11,077 nt of DNA from an uncultured Oribacterium sp. (GCA_900770445.1 CAAGKO010000015.1:1-11077); one strand, 5' to 3'. Shown: positions 1-5,084, counted from the stretch's first letter. Made by a program: numbers and translations. Notes: generated by a model from the sequence alone, not told the origin.

Positions 1-258
1 ACAGTACTCCGAGATCGGTTCAATCTAAGCCGGGGACCCTAAGCGGCACTAGGCCCTCTGCAATCGCTGAGTTTTCTTTATGAAAACTCAGCGTTGCTAG
101 AGGGTTCCAAGGAGAGATAACACCAAGTGCCGCTAAGGGGACCCGGCTTGATTTCACACGGTCTCTACGTATGGTCTCCGTTGCCGTCCCTCCAGGTCCT
201 TCTGTCTGAACTGCTACGATCACCAGGAGAAGTCCCGAACGGGGCTTCTCTTTTCTGT
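1..258 (+). ncRNA. Unidentified long-hairpin RNA, 3' part (5' end probably outside window)
   Basis: This stretch reads as one large imperfect hairpin. Bases 27-50 pair with 126-149 apart from a tandem G-A/A-G mismatch and one A-A mismatch. Bases 52-76 pair with 82-106 around a small TTTAT loop, with single bulges. A one-sided bulge of about 19 bases (107-125) separates the two stems and contains AAGGAG. An outer helix, 11-17 with 159-165, continues after an internal loop. The element ends in an intrinsic terminator at 227-250 followed by T-rich sequence, as expected for a stand-alone small RNA. A long rod with a central bulge recalls 6S RNA, but I do not recognise its conserved sequence. I see no tmRNA, RNase P, SRP RNA or riboswitch core. 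No ORF here has a ribosome site or a protein-like sequence. The outer 3' bases 166-226 may pair with sequence left of the window. Confidence 0.55.
227..258 (+). terminator. Intrinsic terminator of the left-edge RNA
   Basis: GAGAAGTCCC (227-236) pairs with GGGGCTTCTC (241-250) across a GAAC loop, with one G-T pair. TTTTCTGTTT follows. It ends the structured transcript before the next promoter, whose -35 box begins at 259. Confidence 0.85.
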
Positions 259-287
259 TTGTCATGTTTTGCATGGCGTGGTAGAAT
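259..287 (+). promoter_or_regulatory. Promoter of the glycosyltransferase gene
   Basis: TTGTCA (259-264) and TAGAAT (282-287) are separated by 17 bases, and each box differs from the sigma-A consensus by one base. Transcription would start near 294, giving a leader of about 110 bases. The leader contains a 6-bp hairpin (329-334 with 345-350) and the palindrome CAGGATATCCTG (370-381). I recognise no riboswitch in it. Confidence 0.75.
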
Positions 288-405
288 GGGCTCAATTATG
301 GGAACTGATGGAAAGCTGCAGAGATGCGTCCGGTGATCGGAACTACCGGACGGCGCAGCAGCGATAGTACAGGATATCCTGCGATGTCCTGAGAAAAGAG
401 GAAAA

Positions 406-1425
406 ATGAAGCTTGTCAGCTTTGCTATACCATGCTATAACTCTGCCGCCTATATGCGGAAGTGCATCGAGTCGATCCTCCCGGGTGGGGACGAGGTGGA
501 GATCATCGTCGTGGACGACGGATCCCAGAAGGATAACACCTTCGAGATCGCGAATGAGTACGAGGCGAAGTACCCGGGCATCGTGAAGGCGGTGCATCAG
601 GAGAATGGCGGTCACGGGGAGGCGGTCAATACCGGTCTCCGCAACGCGAGCGGCCTTTTCTATAAGGTCGTCGATTCCGATGATTGGCTCGATGACGAAG
701 CTCTCCCGAAGGTGCTGGAGAAGCTCCGTGAGCTCATCATGGCCGGCACCCCGGTCGACATGTTCATCTGTAACTTCATCTACGATAAGGTCGGCCAGAC
801 CCATAAAAAGGTCATGCGCTACGAGTCGGCCCTCCCGAAGGACTGCATCTTCGGCTGGGACGAGGTGAAGCACTTCCACCTCGGACAGTACATCCTGATG
901 CACTCCGTCATCTACCGCACACAGATGCTCCGTGACTGCGGCCTCGTGCTGCCGAAGCACACCTTCTACGTCGATAACATCTTCGTCTACCAGCCGATTC
1001 CGAGCGTAGAGAAGATGTACTATATGGACGTGAACCTCTATCACTACTTCATCGGCCGCGATGATCAGTCGGTCAATGAAACCGTCATGATCGGGCGCAT
1101 TGACCAGCAGCTGAAGGTTAACCGGATCATGATCGACTGCTGTGACCTCACGAAGCTGAAGAGCCGCAAGAAGCGCCACTACATGTTCAGCTACCTCGAG
1201 ATCATCACCACCATCTCCTCCGTACTGGCCATCAAGTCCGGCGACCCGGAGAACATGCAGAAGAAAAAGGAGCTCTGGGATTACCTGAAAGCAAACAACT
1301 TCCAGACCTGGCTCAAGATGCGCTTCTCCTTCCTCGGACAGGGCTGCAACTTCCGCCTGAAGGCCGGCAACGAACTCACGATCCTCTGTTACAAGCTCGC
1401 GCAGAAGTTCTACGGATTTAACTGA
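406..1425 (+). CDS. Family 2 glycosyltransferase
   Basis: This 339-residue protein should transfer a sugar from a nucleotide-sugar donor to a lipid, glycan or protein acceptor at the cytoplasmic face of the membrane; the substrate cannot be read from the sequence. The N-terminus has the GT-A fold signature: the VSFAIPCYNSAAYMRKCIES opening at residues 4-23, the nucleotide-binding IIVVDDGS ending at residue 40, and the metal-binding DSDD at 90-93 followed by W. About 200 further residues follow with no obvious transmembrane anchor. The start is set by AGAGGAAAA directly before the ATG. The gene has its own promoter at 259-287 and is followed after 8 bases by a GC-rich hairpin, so it appears monocistronic. 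No polysaccharide gene cluster surrounds it. The family is clear; the biological role (surface glycan, glycolipid or teichoic-type polymer) is inference. Confidence 0.9.
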   Translation: MKLVSFAIPCYNSAAYMRKCIESILPGGDEVEIIVVDDGSQKDNTFEIANEYEAKYPGIVKAVHQENGGHGEAVNTGLRNASGLFYKVVDSDDWLDDEALPKVLEKLRELIMAGTPVDMFICNFIYDKVGQTHKKVMRYESALPKDCIFGWDEVKHFHLGQYILMHSVIYRTQMLRDCGLVLPKHTFYVDNIFVYQPIPSVEKMYYMDVNLYHYFIGRDDQSVNETVMIGRIDQQLKVNRIMIDCCDLTKLKSRKKRHYMFSYLEIITTISSVLAIKSGDPENMQKKKELWDYLKANNFQTWLKMRFSFLGQGCNFRLKAGNELTILCYKLAQKFYGFN

Positions 1426-1433
1426 TGCAACGC

Positions 1434-1464
1434 AGGACCGCTTCGGCGGTCCTGAACTGTTACG
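1434..1464 (+). repeat. 3' hairpin with GAACTGTTACG tail (copy A)
   Basis: A perfect 8-bp stem, AGGACCGC (1434-1441) with GCGGTCCT (1446-1453), closes on the stable TTCG tetraloop. CTGAACTGTTACG (1452-1464) follows and recurs exactly at 3884-3896. No U tract follows directly, although a T-rich stretch begins at 1471. The hairpin lies 8 bases after the glycosyltransferase stop, so it probably ends or stabilises that message. See copies D (2915-2946), B (3851-3896) and C (10366-10412). Confidence 0.6.
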
Positions 1465-1478
1465 GCCTGATAATTTTT

Positions 1479-1544
1479 CTTCAAAAAAAGCTTCAAAAAA
1501 AGTTTGGAAAAGCTGTTGACAAAGTTTGGTCGATTTGGTAATAT
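1479..1544 (+). promoter_or_regulatory. Strong tRNA promoter with upstream A-tracts
   Basis: The -35 box TTGACA (1516-1521) is a perfect consensus, and the -10 box TAATAT (1539-1544) lies 17 bases downstream. Just upstream, CTTCAAAAAAAG occurs twice in tandem (1479-1490 and 1491-1502), placing two seven-A tracts roughly 50-70 bases before the expected start near 1551. This resembles an UP element contacted by the RNA polymerase alpha subunit, fitting a highly expressed tRNA operon. Confidence 0.85.
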
Positions 1545-1575
1545 ACAGAGGTCGCAAAACGAGCGACACACGAAC

Positions 1576-1648
1576 GGGGTCTTAGCTCAGCTGGGAGAGC
1601 ATCTGCCTTACAAGCAGAGGGTCACAGGTTCGAGCCCTGTAGGCCCCA
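1576..1648 (+). tRNA. tRNA-Val (anticodon TAC)
   Basis: All four arms fold. The acceptor GGGGTCT (1576-1582) pairs with AGGCCCC (1641-1647), with one T-G pair, and the discriminator is A1648. The D arm contains AGCTCAGCTGGGAGAGC. The anticodon stem TCTGC/GCAGA encloses CTTACAA, giving anticodon TAC at 1609-1611. The T arm contains GGTTCGAGCC. CCA is not encoded (CG follows), so it must be added by a nucleotidyltransferase. This is the first gene of a two-tRNA operon. Confidence 0.97.
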
Positions 1649-1694
1649 CGTCTTCGGTCTGGACTGCGTGCATACGCGGTCTGGGTCGGACTAT

Positions 1695-1768
1695 GGCGAG
1701 ATAGCTCAGTTGGCTAGAGCACGCGGTTCATACCCGCGGTGTCGAGAGTTCAAGTCTCCCTCTCGCTA
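1695..1768 (+). tRNA. tRNA-Met (anticodon CAT), elongator type
   Basis: The acceptor GGCGAGA (1695-1701) pairs with TCTCGCT (1761-1767), with a terminal G-T pair, and the discriminator is A1768. The anticodon stem CGCGG/CCGCG encloses TTCATAC, giving CAT at 1729-1731. It lacks the 1-72 mismatch and GGG/CCC anticodon stem of an initiator, so it should be the elongator; an Ile tRNA with lysidine-modified CAT cannot be fully excluded. The T stem GAGAG/CTCCC has one A-C mismatch. CCA is not encoded. It lies 46 bases after tRNA-Val and shares its promoter. Confidence 0.93.
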
Positions 1769-1773
1769 TCAAT

Positions 1774-1807
1774 AAGCATCATGCGAAAGCATGGTGCTTT
1801 TCTTTTT
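1774..1807 (+). terminator. Terminator of the tRNA-Val/tRNA-Met operon
   Basis: An 11-bp stem (1774-1784 with 1789-1799, one G-T pair) closes on a GAAA tetraloop and runs into TTTTCTTTTT. It begins 5 bases after the tRNA-Met 3' end. Confidence 0.93.
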
Positions 1808-1979
1808 GTAGTCCTGCAGCATTCCATTCAACGGATGTGTTTGAAAAAAGAATATCGTTTCTTCGAACCCTGCGCTGGCATCTATGACGACGAGAACTAT
1901 ATTCTTAAGAAATAGTTTTATGAAAAGATGCTGCAAATGTGTCCTTTTTGTTAAATCTTCCGAAATTAAATCCATCCTA

Positions 1980-2008
1980 TTGAATCCGATTTTTCACGGT
2001 GCTAGTAT
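1980..2008 (+). promoter_or_regulatory. Candidate promoter for the PAP2 gene
   Basis: TTGAAT (1980-1985) and TAGTAT (2003-2008) are 17 bases apart, each matching the sigma-A consensus at four of six positions. Transcription from here would give a leader of about 180 bases. It is the best-spaced pair I found in the spacer, but it is weak. Confidence 0.4.
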
Positions 2009-2048
2009 TTCTGAATTGATAAAGTGAAACTTTGCGTATTTCTGAATT
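2005..2048 (+). repeat. Direct repeat of 13 bases, 31 bp apart
   Basis: GTATTTCTGAATT occurs exactly at 2005-2017 and 2036-2048. The 31-bp offset is close to three helical turns. The first copy overlaps the -10 box of the candidate PAP2 promoter and the second lies in the leader. The palindrome AAAGT GAA ACTTT lies between them. This could be an operator pair; no regulator is assigned. Confidence 0.55.
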
Positions 2049-2196
2049 CGCCCAGGATGCGAATGTGCCACTCCTTGCAACAATCAGAAATCGACCGGTT
2101 CCCTGGATTCGCCCGCTTCGGTAGCTCTGCAGTCCGACGAGAGTGGGACCGTGGATATACTTGGATTCGAACGTAAAACGTTCCGGAGGCCAGTGG

Positions 2197-2901
2197 ATGG
2201 ATAAAATCAAAAAGTTTATACAGCGCTATCGTCACGCATGGATTCTGTCCTATGCGCTGATCTATATTACCTGGTTCAGCTACCTTGAGAAGACGATCAA
2301 TCATCAGGTCAGCTTCCATGTCATGCATGCAGCGCTCGATGATAAAATCCCGTTCTGCGAGTACTTCATCATCCCGTACATGCTGTGGTTTGCTTATGTC
2401 GCCGTCGCGGTTTTGTACTTCATGTTTAAGAACAGGGATGATTTCTACCGCCTCTGTGCCTTCCTGTTCAGCGGCATGACCATCAGCCTGATCATCTGCT
2501 CGGTCTTCCCGAACGGCACGGATTTTCGCCCCATCCTCGACCCGGCGAAGAACATCTTCACGCGGATCGTCGCCTGGCTCTATCGTACCGACACCTGCAC
2601 GAACGTCTTCCCGAGCATTCACTGCTATAACTCGATCGGGGTCGCCATCGCCGTTCTCCGTTCGCAGGATATCGCGGCATCGAAGCATGGCGGACTGGTG
2701 AAGGGAGCCTCCACGATCCTCGCGATTCTGATCTGCATGAGCACTATGGCCCTCAAGCAGCACAGCGTGTATGACGTCGCCGGTGCCATCATCCTCGCCT
2801 CCATCGTGTTCGAGTTCACTTACGGCTACCCGCTTCTTCAGCGCAGCCCGCAGGACCGCCACGCACAGCGCGAGCATGCAACGGAACGTTACTGGCGCTG
2901 A
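2197..2901 (+). CDS. PAP2-family membrane phosphatase or inositol-phosphoryl transferase-like protein
   Basis: This is an integral membrane protein of 234 residues with about six hydrophobic segments (near 14-30, 54-76, 84-103, 143-155, 168-185 and 192-207). Two of the three PAP2 acid-phosphatase motifs are clear: FPSIH at 138-142, and KQHSVYDV at 187-194 with H189 and D193 as the expected catalytic pair. The first motif is degenerate; RPILDPAK (111-118) may represent it. The family removes phosphate from, or transfers phospho-headgroups between, lipids such as phosphatidic acid or undecaprenyl diphosphate. The FPSIHCYNSI form recalls the branch related to inositol phosphorylceramide synthase. 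The ATG at 2197 is chosen because GGAGG (2185-2189) lies 7 bases upstream; an in-frame ATG at 2143 has no ribosome site. The strongly basic and polar C-terminus should be cytoplasmic. The substrate is unknown. Confidence 0.85.
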   Translation: MDKIKKFIQRYRHAWILSYALIYITWFSYLEKTINHQVSFHVMHAALDDKIPFCEYFIIPYMLWFAYVAVAVLYFMFKNRDDFYRLCAFLFSGMTISLIICSVFPNGTDFRPILDPAKNIFTRIVAWLYRTDTCTNVFPSIHCYNSIGVAIAVLRSQDIAASKHGGLVKGASTILAILICMSTMALKQHSVYDVAGAIILASIVFEFTYGYPLLQRSPQDRHAQREHATERYWR

Positions 2902-2914
2902 GCTCTGATGTACG

Positions 2915-2946
2915 CCCTGAGCAGTGTACGCAGGGGAACGTTACGG
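2915..2946 (+). repeat. 3' hairpin with GAACGTTACGG tail (copy D)
   Basis: A short stem, CCCTG (2915-2919) with CAGGG (2931-2935), is followed by GGAACGTTACGG (2935-2946). That tail matches those of copies A and B apart from one missing T. It lies 13 bases after the PAP2 stop, the same position the other copies take relative to their genes. A wider imperfect pairing (GCTCTGAT near 2900 with ATCAGAGC near 2978) surrounds it. The stem is weak, so the call depends mainly on the tail and position. Confidence 0.4.
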
Positions 2947-3010
2947 ACGATATGCGCTGCTGAACGCCAGGATCAGAGCGCACAGCCAGCGCTTATGGAC
3001 GATATTGAAT

Positions 3011-3048
3011 CCCTCGTGTGACGAAGTGGTCACGCGAGGGTTCTTTTT
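3011..3048 (+). terminator. Terminator downstream of the PAP2 gene
   Basis: CCCTCGTGTGAC (3011-3022) pairs with GTCACGCGAGGG (3029-3040) across a six-base loop, with one T-G pair. TTCTTTTT follows. It ends the PAP2 transcript just before the DUF5662 promoter. Confidence 0.9.
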
Positions 3049-3068
3049 ATGAAACATTAGGGTATAAT
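3041..3068 (+). promoter_or_regulatory. Promoter of the DUF5662 gene
   Basis: A perfect -10 box TATAAT (3063-3068) is preceded at 16 bases by a poor -35 box TTCTTT (3041-3046), which overlaps the T tract of the upstream terminator. Expected start is near 3075, giving a leader of under 20 bases. Because the promoter lies inside the longer open frame, it argues for the start at 3093. Confidence 0.6.
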
Positions 3069-3092
3069 CTGAGCATAGAAGAGGTGACGACG

Positions 3093-3842
3093 ATGAAGGA
3101 TCATAGGATGATGAAGACGACCGGAACCACAGGTGGCGCGCCGCACAGCGATACGCCGGCGGAGCATCGATGTGCCGGTGCATCGGCCAGGGCAGTGGAT
3201 GAAGCGCCGAAGACAGTGAAGACAGTGGACCAGACAGAAGCCGCGCCGATGTTTGCAGCCCCGACGAAACTAGGGCTGCCGCGCTACCTCTGGAATGCGG
3301 TGCATCACTTCTGGACGATCAACCGTCATAAGCGTGAAGTCATGAAAAACTGCTTCCGCGTGGGGCTCTACAAGCAGGGTCTGCTCCATGACCTCTCGAA
3401 GTACAGCTGGGCCGAGTTTAAAACCGGTGTGAAGTACTATCAGGGCTACCGTAGCCCGAACACGGCAGAACGCCTCGAAACCGGCCTGTGTGAGGCCTGG
3501 CTCCATCACAAGGGCCGGAACAAACACCACTTCGAGTACTGGGTCGATTACGACACGAAAAAGAAAGCCACGATGGTCGGCTGCCGCATGCCATACCGCT
3601 ATGTCGCCGAGATGTTCTGCGACCGCGTCGCCGCCTCAAAGGTCTATAAAGGCGCAGACTACGACGACAGCTGCCCGTGGGAGTATTTCCAGCCATGCAA
3701 GGATTCCCCGCTCCTCGAGCCGGAAACCCGCCGCGAAATCACCGAGCTCCTCTGGATGCTGAAAACCGAAGGCGAGGAAAAAACCTTTGCCTACCTGAAA
3801 AAGGAAATCGCCCGTCGCCGCCGCGAAAAGGACCACTTCTAA
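3093..3842 (+). CDS. DUF5662 family protein with N-terminal extension
   Basis: This soluble protein of 249 residues is of unknown function. From about residue 66 it resembles the DUF5662 family: RHKREVMKNCFRVGLYKQG leads into LLHDLSKYSWAEF (97-109). It then has HH at 138-139, NKHHFEYW (143-150) and PYRYVAEMFCDRVAASKVY (167-185), ending in a basic tail. The paired H-D and H-H residues suggest a metal site like that of HD-type hydrolases, but this is inference and no reaction is known to me. The first 60 or so residues are low in complexity, rich in Thr, Ala, Pro and charged residues, and look disordered; I would expect family members to start near the conserved block. GAGGTG (3081-3086) six bases before ATG 3093 sets the start. 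An ATG at 3018 sits in the terminator hairpin upstream of the promoter and is rejected. The transcript ends at a palindrome 8 bases downstream. Confidence 0.85.
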   Translation: MKDHRMMKTTGTTGGAPHSDTPAEHRCAGASARAVDEAPKTVKTVDQTEAAPMFAAPTKLGLPRYLWNAVHHFWTINRHKREVMKNCFRVGLYKQGLLHDLSKYSWAEFKTGVKYYQGYRSPNTAERLETGLCEAWLHHKGRNKHHFEYWVDYDTKKKATMVGCRMPYRYVAEMFCDRVAASKVYKGADYDDSCPWEYFQPCKDSPLLEPETRREITELLWMLKTEGEEKTFAYLKKEIARRRREKDHF

Positions 3843-3850
3843 AGAGGAGA

Positions 3851-3896
3851 AACAGTTCAGCCGGGGTGGCTTCTTCACCCCGGCTGAACTGTTACG
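3851..3896 (+). repeat. 3' palindrome with GAACTGTTACG tail (copy B)
   Basis: A perfect 18-bp inverted repeat (3851-3868 with 3876-3893) closes on GCTTCTT. The stem is AACAGTTCAG followed by CCGGGGTG. Its 3' end, CTGAACTGTTACG (3884-3896), is identical to 1452-1464. It lies 8 bases after the DUF5662 stop and has no following U tract, so it is not a textbook terminator, though a stem this stable should block exonucleases and could slow polymerase. A diverged full-length copy is at 10366-10412. Confidence 0.75.
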
Positions 3897-3937
3897 AAGA
3901 GGATGATTAGGGTGGCCCCCCTGATGCCACCGCCGGC

Positions 3938-3966
3938 TTGATTAAATTCTAGCTGCGTGGTAGGAT
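3938..3966 (+). promoter_or_regulatory. Promoter of the Rrf2 regulator gene
   Basis: TTGATT (3938-3943) and TAGGAT (3961-3966) are 17 bases apart; each matches consensus at four of six positions. Expected start is near 3973, giving a leader of about 47 bases. A small hairpin, GGTGGC/GCCACC (3911-3931), lies immediately upstream. Rrf2 regulators often repress their own genes, and AT-rich ATTAAATTCTAG (3941-3952) overlaps the -35 box, but I cannot assign an operator. Confidence 0.5.
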
Positions 3967-4019
3967 TAATAAAGTATCGTCAGAACGTAAAGACTTGGAC
4001 AGTATGAGGTGAGAGAAAC

Positions 4020-4457
4020 ATGATGATTTCAACCAAGGGCCGGTATGCCCTGACAACCCTGATAGATATCGCGCAGAATTTCGACGGTGTGACCCCGGTC
4101 AGCATCAAGGAGATTTCAGATCGACAGAAGATCTCGATGAAGTACCTCGAGCAGATCATCTCCCTGATGGTGAAGGGCGGCTTCCTGAAGTCCATCCGTG
4201 GTGCGAAGGGCGGATACCTCTTTACCCGTCCGATCGATCAGATCAAGGTCGGTGAAATCCTCGACGCCGCCGAAGGCACCCTCGCCCCGGTCGACTGCGT
4301 GAACGGTACCAGCACCTGTGCAAAATCCGCCAGCTGCCCGACCTTCCCCCTTTATAAGGAAATCGACAACGCCATCTACGAAGTCGTGAACCGCTACACC
4401 CTGAAGGACCTCGTCGACCAGTCGAGCGCCGCAAACAGCAGCTCCTGCACGACGTAA
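4020..4457 (+). CDS. Rrf2-family transcriptional regulator, probably Fe-S cluster-binding (IscR/NsrR/CymR type)
   Basis: This 145-residue DNA-binding protein has the Rrf2 layout. It opens MMISTKGRYALTTLIDIAQN; the winged helix runs through VSIKEISDRQKISMKYLEQI (27-46) and the wing GGFLKSIRGAKGGYLF (53-68). Then come the dimer helix and C93, C100 and C106. IscR and NsrR use three cysteines in this region to bind a cluster, so this is probably a redox, Fe-S or NO sensor rather than the cysteine-sensing CymR form, which lacks them. The first gap is six residues, where E. coli IscR has five. A fourth cysteine is at C143 near the C-terminus. GAGGTGAG (4006-4013) serves either ATG 4020 or ATG 4023. 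In Clostridia such genes often precede cysteine desulfurase genes; here it stands alone, before tRNA-Arg and pflB. Confidence 0.9.
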   Translation: MMISTKGRYALTTLIDIAQNFDGVTPVSIKEISDRQKISMKYLEQIISLMVKGGFLKSIRGAKGGYLFTRPIDQIKVGEILDAAEGTLAPVDCVNGTSTCAKSASCPTFPLYKEIDNAIYEVVNRYTLKDLVDQSSAANSSSCTT

Positions 4458-4592
4458 AAGCAGGAACATAGCATCACGTTCATCATCCTTCGATGGGAAT
4501 CCAGGTGTGGATTCTGCGACGTAATGTCCTATACATTTTTGACAGATGACAGAGCCGGTAAACATCAAGTATAAAAAATTTCAAATTGATGC

Positions 4593-4621
4593 TTGACATT
4601 TGCCCTTCTCTTCTGTAATAT
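4593..4621 (+). promoter_or_regulatory. Promoter of tRNA-Arg
   Basis: Perfect TTGACA (4593-4598) and TAATAT (4616-4621) with 17-base spacing, preceded by AT-rich sequence with A-tracts (4572-4584). The boxes and spacing are the same as at the tRNA-Val/Met promoter. Expected start is near 4628, about 22 bases before the mature tRNA. Confidence 0.9.
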
Positions 4622-4649
4622 AACACTTGCGTTTGAGAGAAACGCTTAT

Positions 4650-4723
4650 GCGCGCGTAGCTCAGCTGGATAGAGCGTCTGGCTACGGACCAGAAGGTCGC
4701 GAGTTCGAATCTTGTCGCACGCA
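4650..4723 (+). tRNA. tRNA-Arg (anticodon ACG)
   Basis: The acceptor GCGCGCG (4650-4656) faces CGCACGC (4716-4722) with a C4-A69 mismatch, and the discriminator is A4723. The D arm is GCTCAGCTGGATAGAGC. The anticodon stem TCTGG/CCAGA encloses CTACGGA, so the anticodon is ACG (4684-4686); A34 would be deaminated to inosine by TadA to read CGU, CGC and CGA. The T arm is GCGAG TTCGAAT CTTGT. CCA is not encoded. Single-gene transcription unit. Confidence 0.94.
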
Positions 4724-4734
4724 TGATCGTGCAT

Positions 4735-4792
4735 GAGCACAAAAAGAAACGGGAGAACAAGTTTACTTGTTCTCCCGTTTCTTTTTGCGCTC
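4735..4792. terminator. Very long bidirectional terminator after tRNA-Arg
   Basis: A perfect 21-bp inverted repeat (4741-4761 with 4766-4786) closes on TTTA. Beyond it the stem extends to GAGC (4735-4738)/GCTC (4789-4792) with one mismatch. The left arm starts AAAAAG and the right arm ends CTTTTT, so it supplies a T tract in both directions. It ends tRNA-Arg and shields it from any reverse transcription. Confidence 0.93.
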
Positions 4793-4800
4793 ATATAGGA

Positions 4801-4927
4801 GCATCGCTCCCAATCGGGGCATGACTATGCCCCGATTGTGCACGATCATGGTGCGCCAAGAGTAGAGCGGAGCCGGGCATCGCTCCCGATCCACAGCCGG
4901 CCCGACGGGCGTCGCCACCGGCTTTTC
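4801..4927. repeat. Palindrome cluster between tRNA-Arg and pflB
   Basis: Several nested symmetries lie here. CAATCGGGGCAT (4811-4822) forms a perfect 12-bp hairpin with 4827-4838. GCATCGCTCCCAATC (4801-4815) recurs with one change at 4877-4891. TGCACGATCATG (4839-4850) is the exact inverse of 4722-4733, which begins at the last acceptor base of tRNA-Arg. AGCCGG (4895-4900) pairs with CCGGCT (4918-4923), followed by TTTT, a possible weak terminator. No ORF with protein-like sequence spans it. Confidence 0.6.
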
Positions 4928-4950
4928 GGGCCGTCTGCATTGCCCTCATG

Positions 4951-4987
4951 TTCTAATTAGAAAACATCGAAAATTTAATAGTTAAAT
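4951..4987. promoter_or_regulatory. Two candidate operators upstream of the pflB promoter
   Basis: TTCTAATTAGAA (4951-4962) is a perfect palindrome, and ATTTAA TAG TTAAAT (4973-4987) is a perfect inverted repeat. Their centres are about 24 bp apart and the second ends 2 bases before the pflB -35 box. Candidate binders are an FNR/CRP-type activator, Rex, or the nearby Rrf2 protein; none matches well enough to name. Control of pflB by oxygen or redox state is known in other bacteria; here it is inference. Confidence 0.45.
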
Positions 4988-4989
4988 CG

Positions 4990-5019
4990 TTGACGAATCT
5001 GCCCTCTATGCTTTATATT
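4990..5019 (+). promoter_or_regulatory. Promoter of pflB
   Basis: TTGACG (4990-4995) is followed by TTATAT (5013-5018, 17-base spacing) or TATATT (5014-5019, 18-base spacing). Expected start is near 5025, giving a leader of about 60 bases before ATG 5085. Two palindromes lie directly upstream. Confidence 0.7.
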
Positions 5020-5084
5020 AGCACGCGTAAAGAGTATTGAATCCTGTATACAAAATAGACAACATGGTAGAAAGAGGAGAAGAT

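Larger units (their letters stand above)
1809..2196 (+). other. Spacer without a convincing gene, upstream of the PAP2 gene
   Basis: This 388-base stretch is more AT-rich than its neighbours. Two very short open frames (1835-1915 and 1920-2027) encode peptides of 26 and 35 residues, the second beginning MKRCCKC. Neither has a ribosome site, so they are either chance or remains of a decayed gene. The stretch also holds a candidate promoter (1980-2008), a 13-base direct repeat (2005-2048) and the inverted pair ATTTCTGA (2037-2044)/TCAGAAAT (2085-2092). A small hairpin, GAACGT AAA ACGTTC (2169-2183), lies just before the PAP2 ribosome site and may affect its translation. Confidence 0.6.

Noticed and set aside
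1..258. tmRNA, RNase P RNA, SRP RNA or 5S rRNA at the left edge
   Set aside because: There is no tRNA-like 3' end, no tag-peptide frame, and none of the conserved RNase P, SRP or 5S core sequences.
343..1569. Long open frame (408 codons) on the minus strand over the glycosyltransferase
   Set aside because: It is antisense to a gene with clear GT2 motifs, a promoter and a ribosome site. Its Val/Leu/Glu/Asp/His-rich sequence is typical of an antisense shadow of GC-rich codons.
2138..2153. T-box-like core AGAGTGGGACCGTGG upstream of the PAP2 gene
   Set aside because: It resembles the T-box antiterminator sequence, but I find no specifier stem, no terminator partner with a T tract, and the downstream gene is not an amino-acid gene.
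4539..4544. A second TTGACA upstream of tRNA-Arg
   Set aside because: No -10 box lies at 16-18 bases; the nearest TATAAA is 25 bases away. The TTGACA at 4593 has a proper partner.
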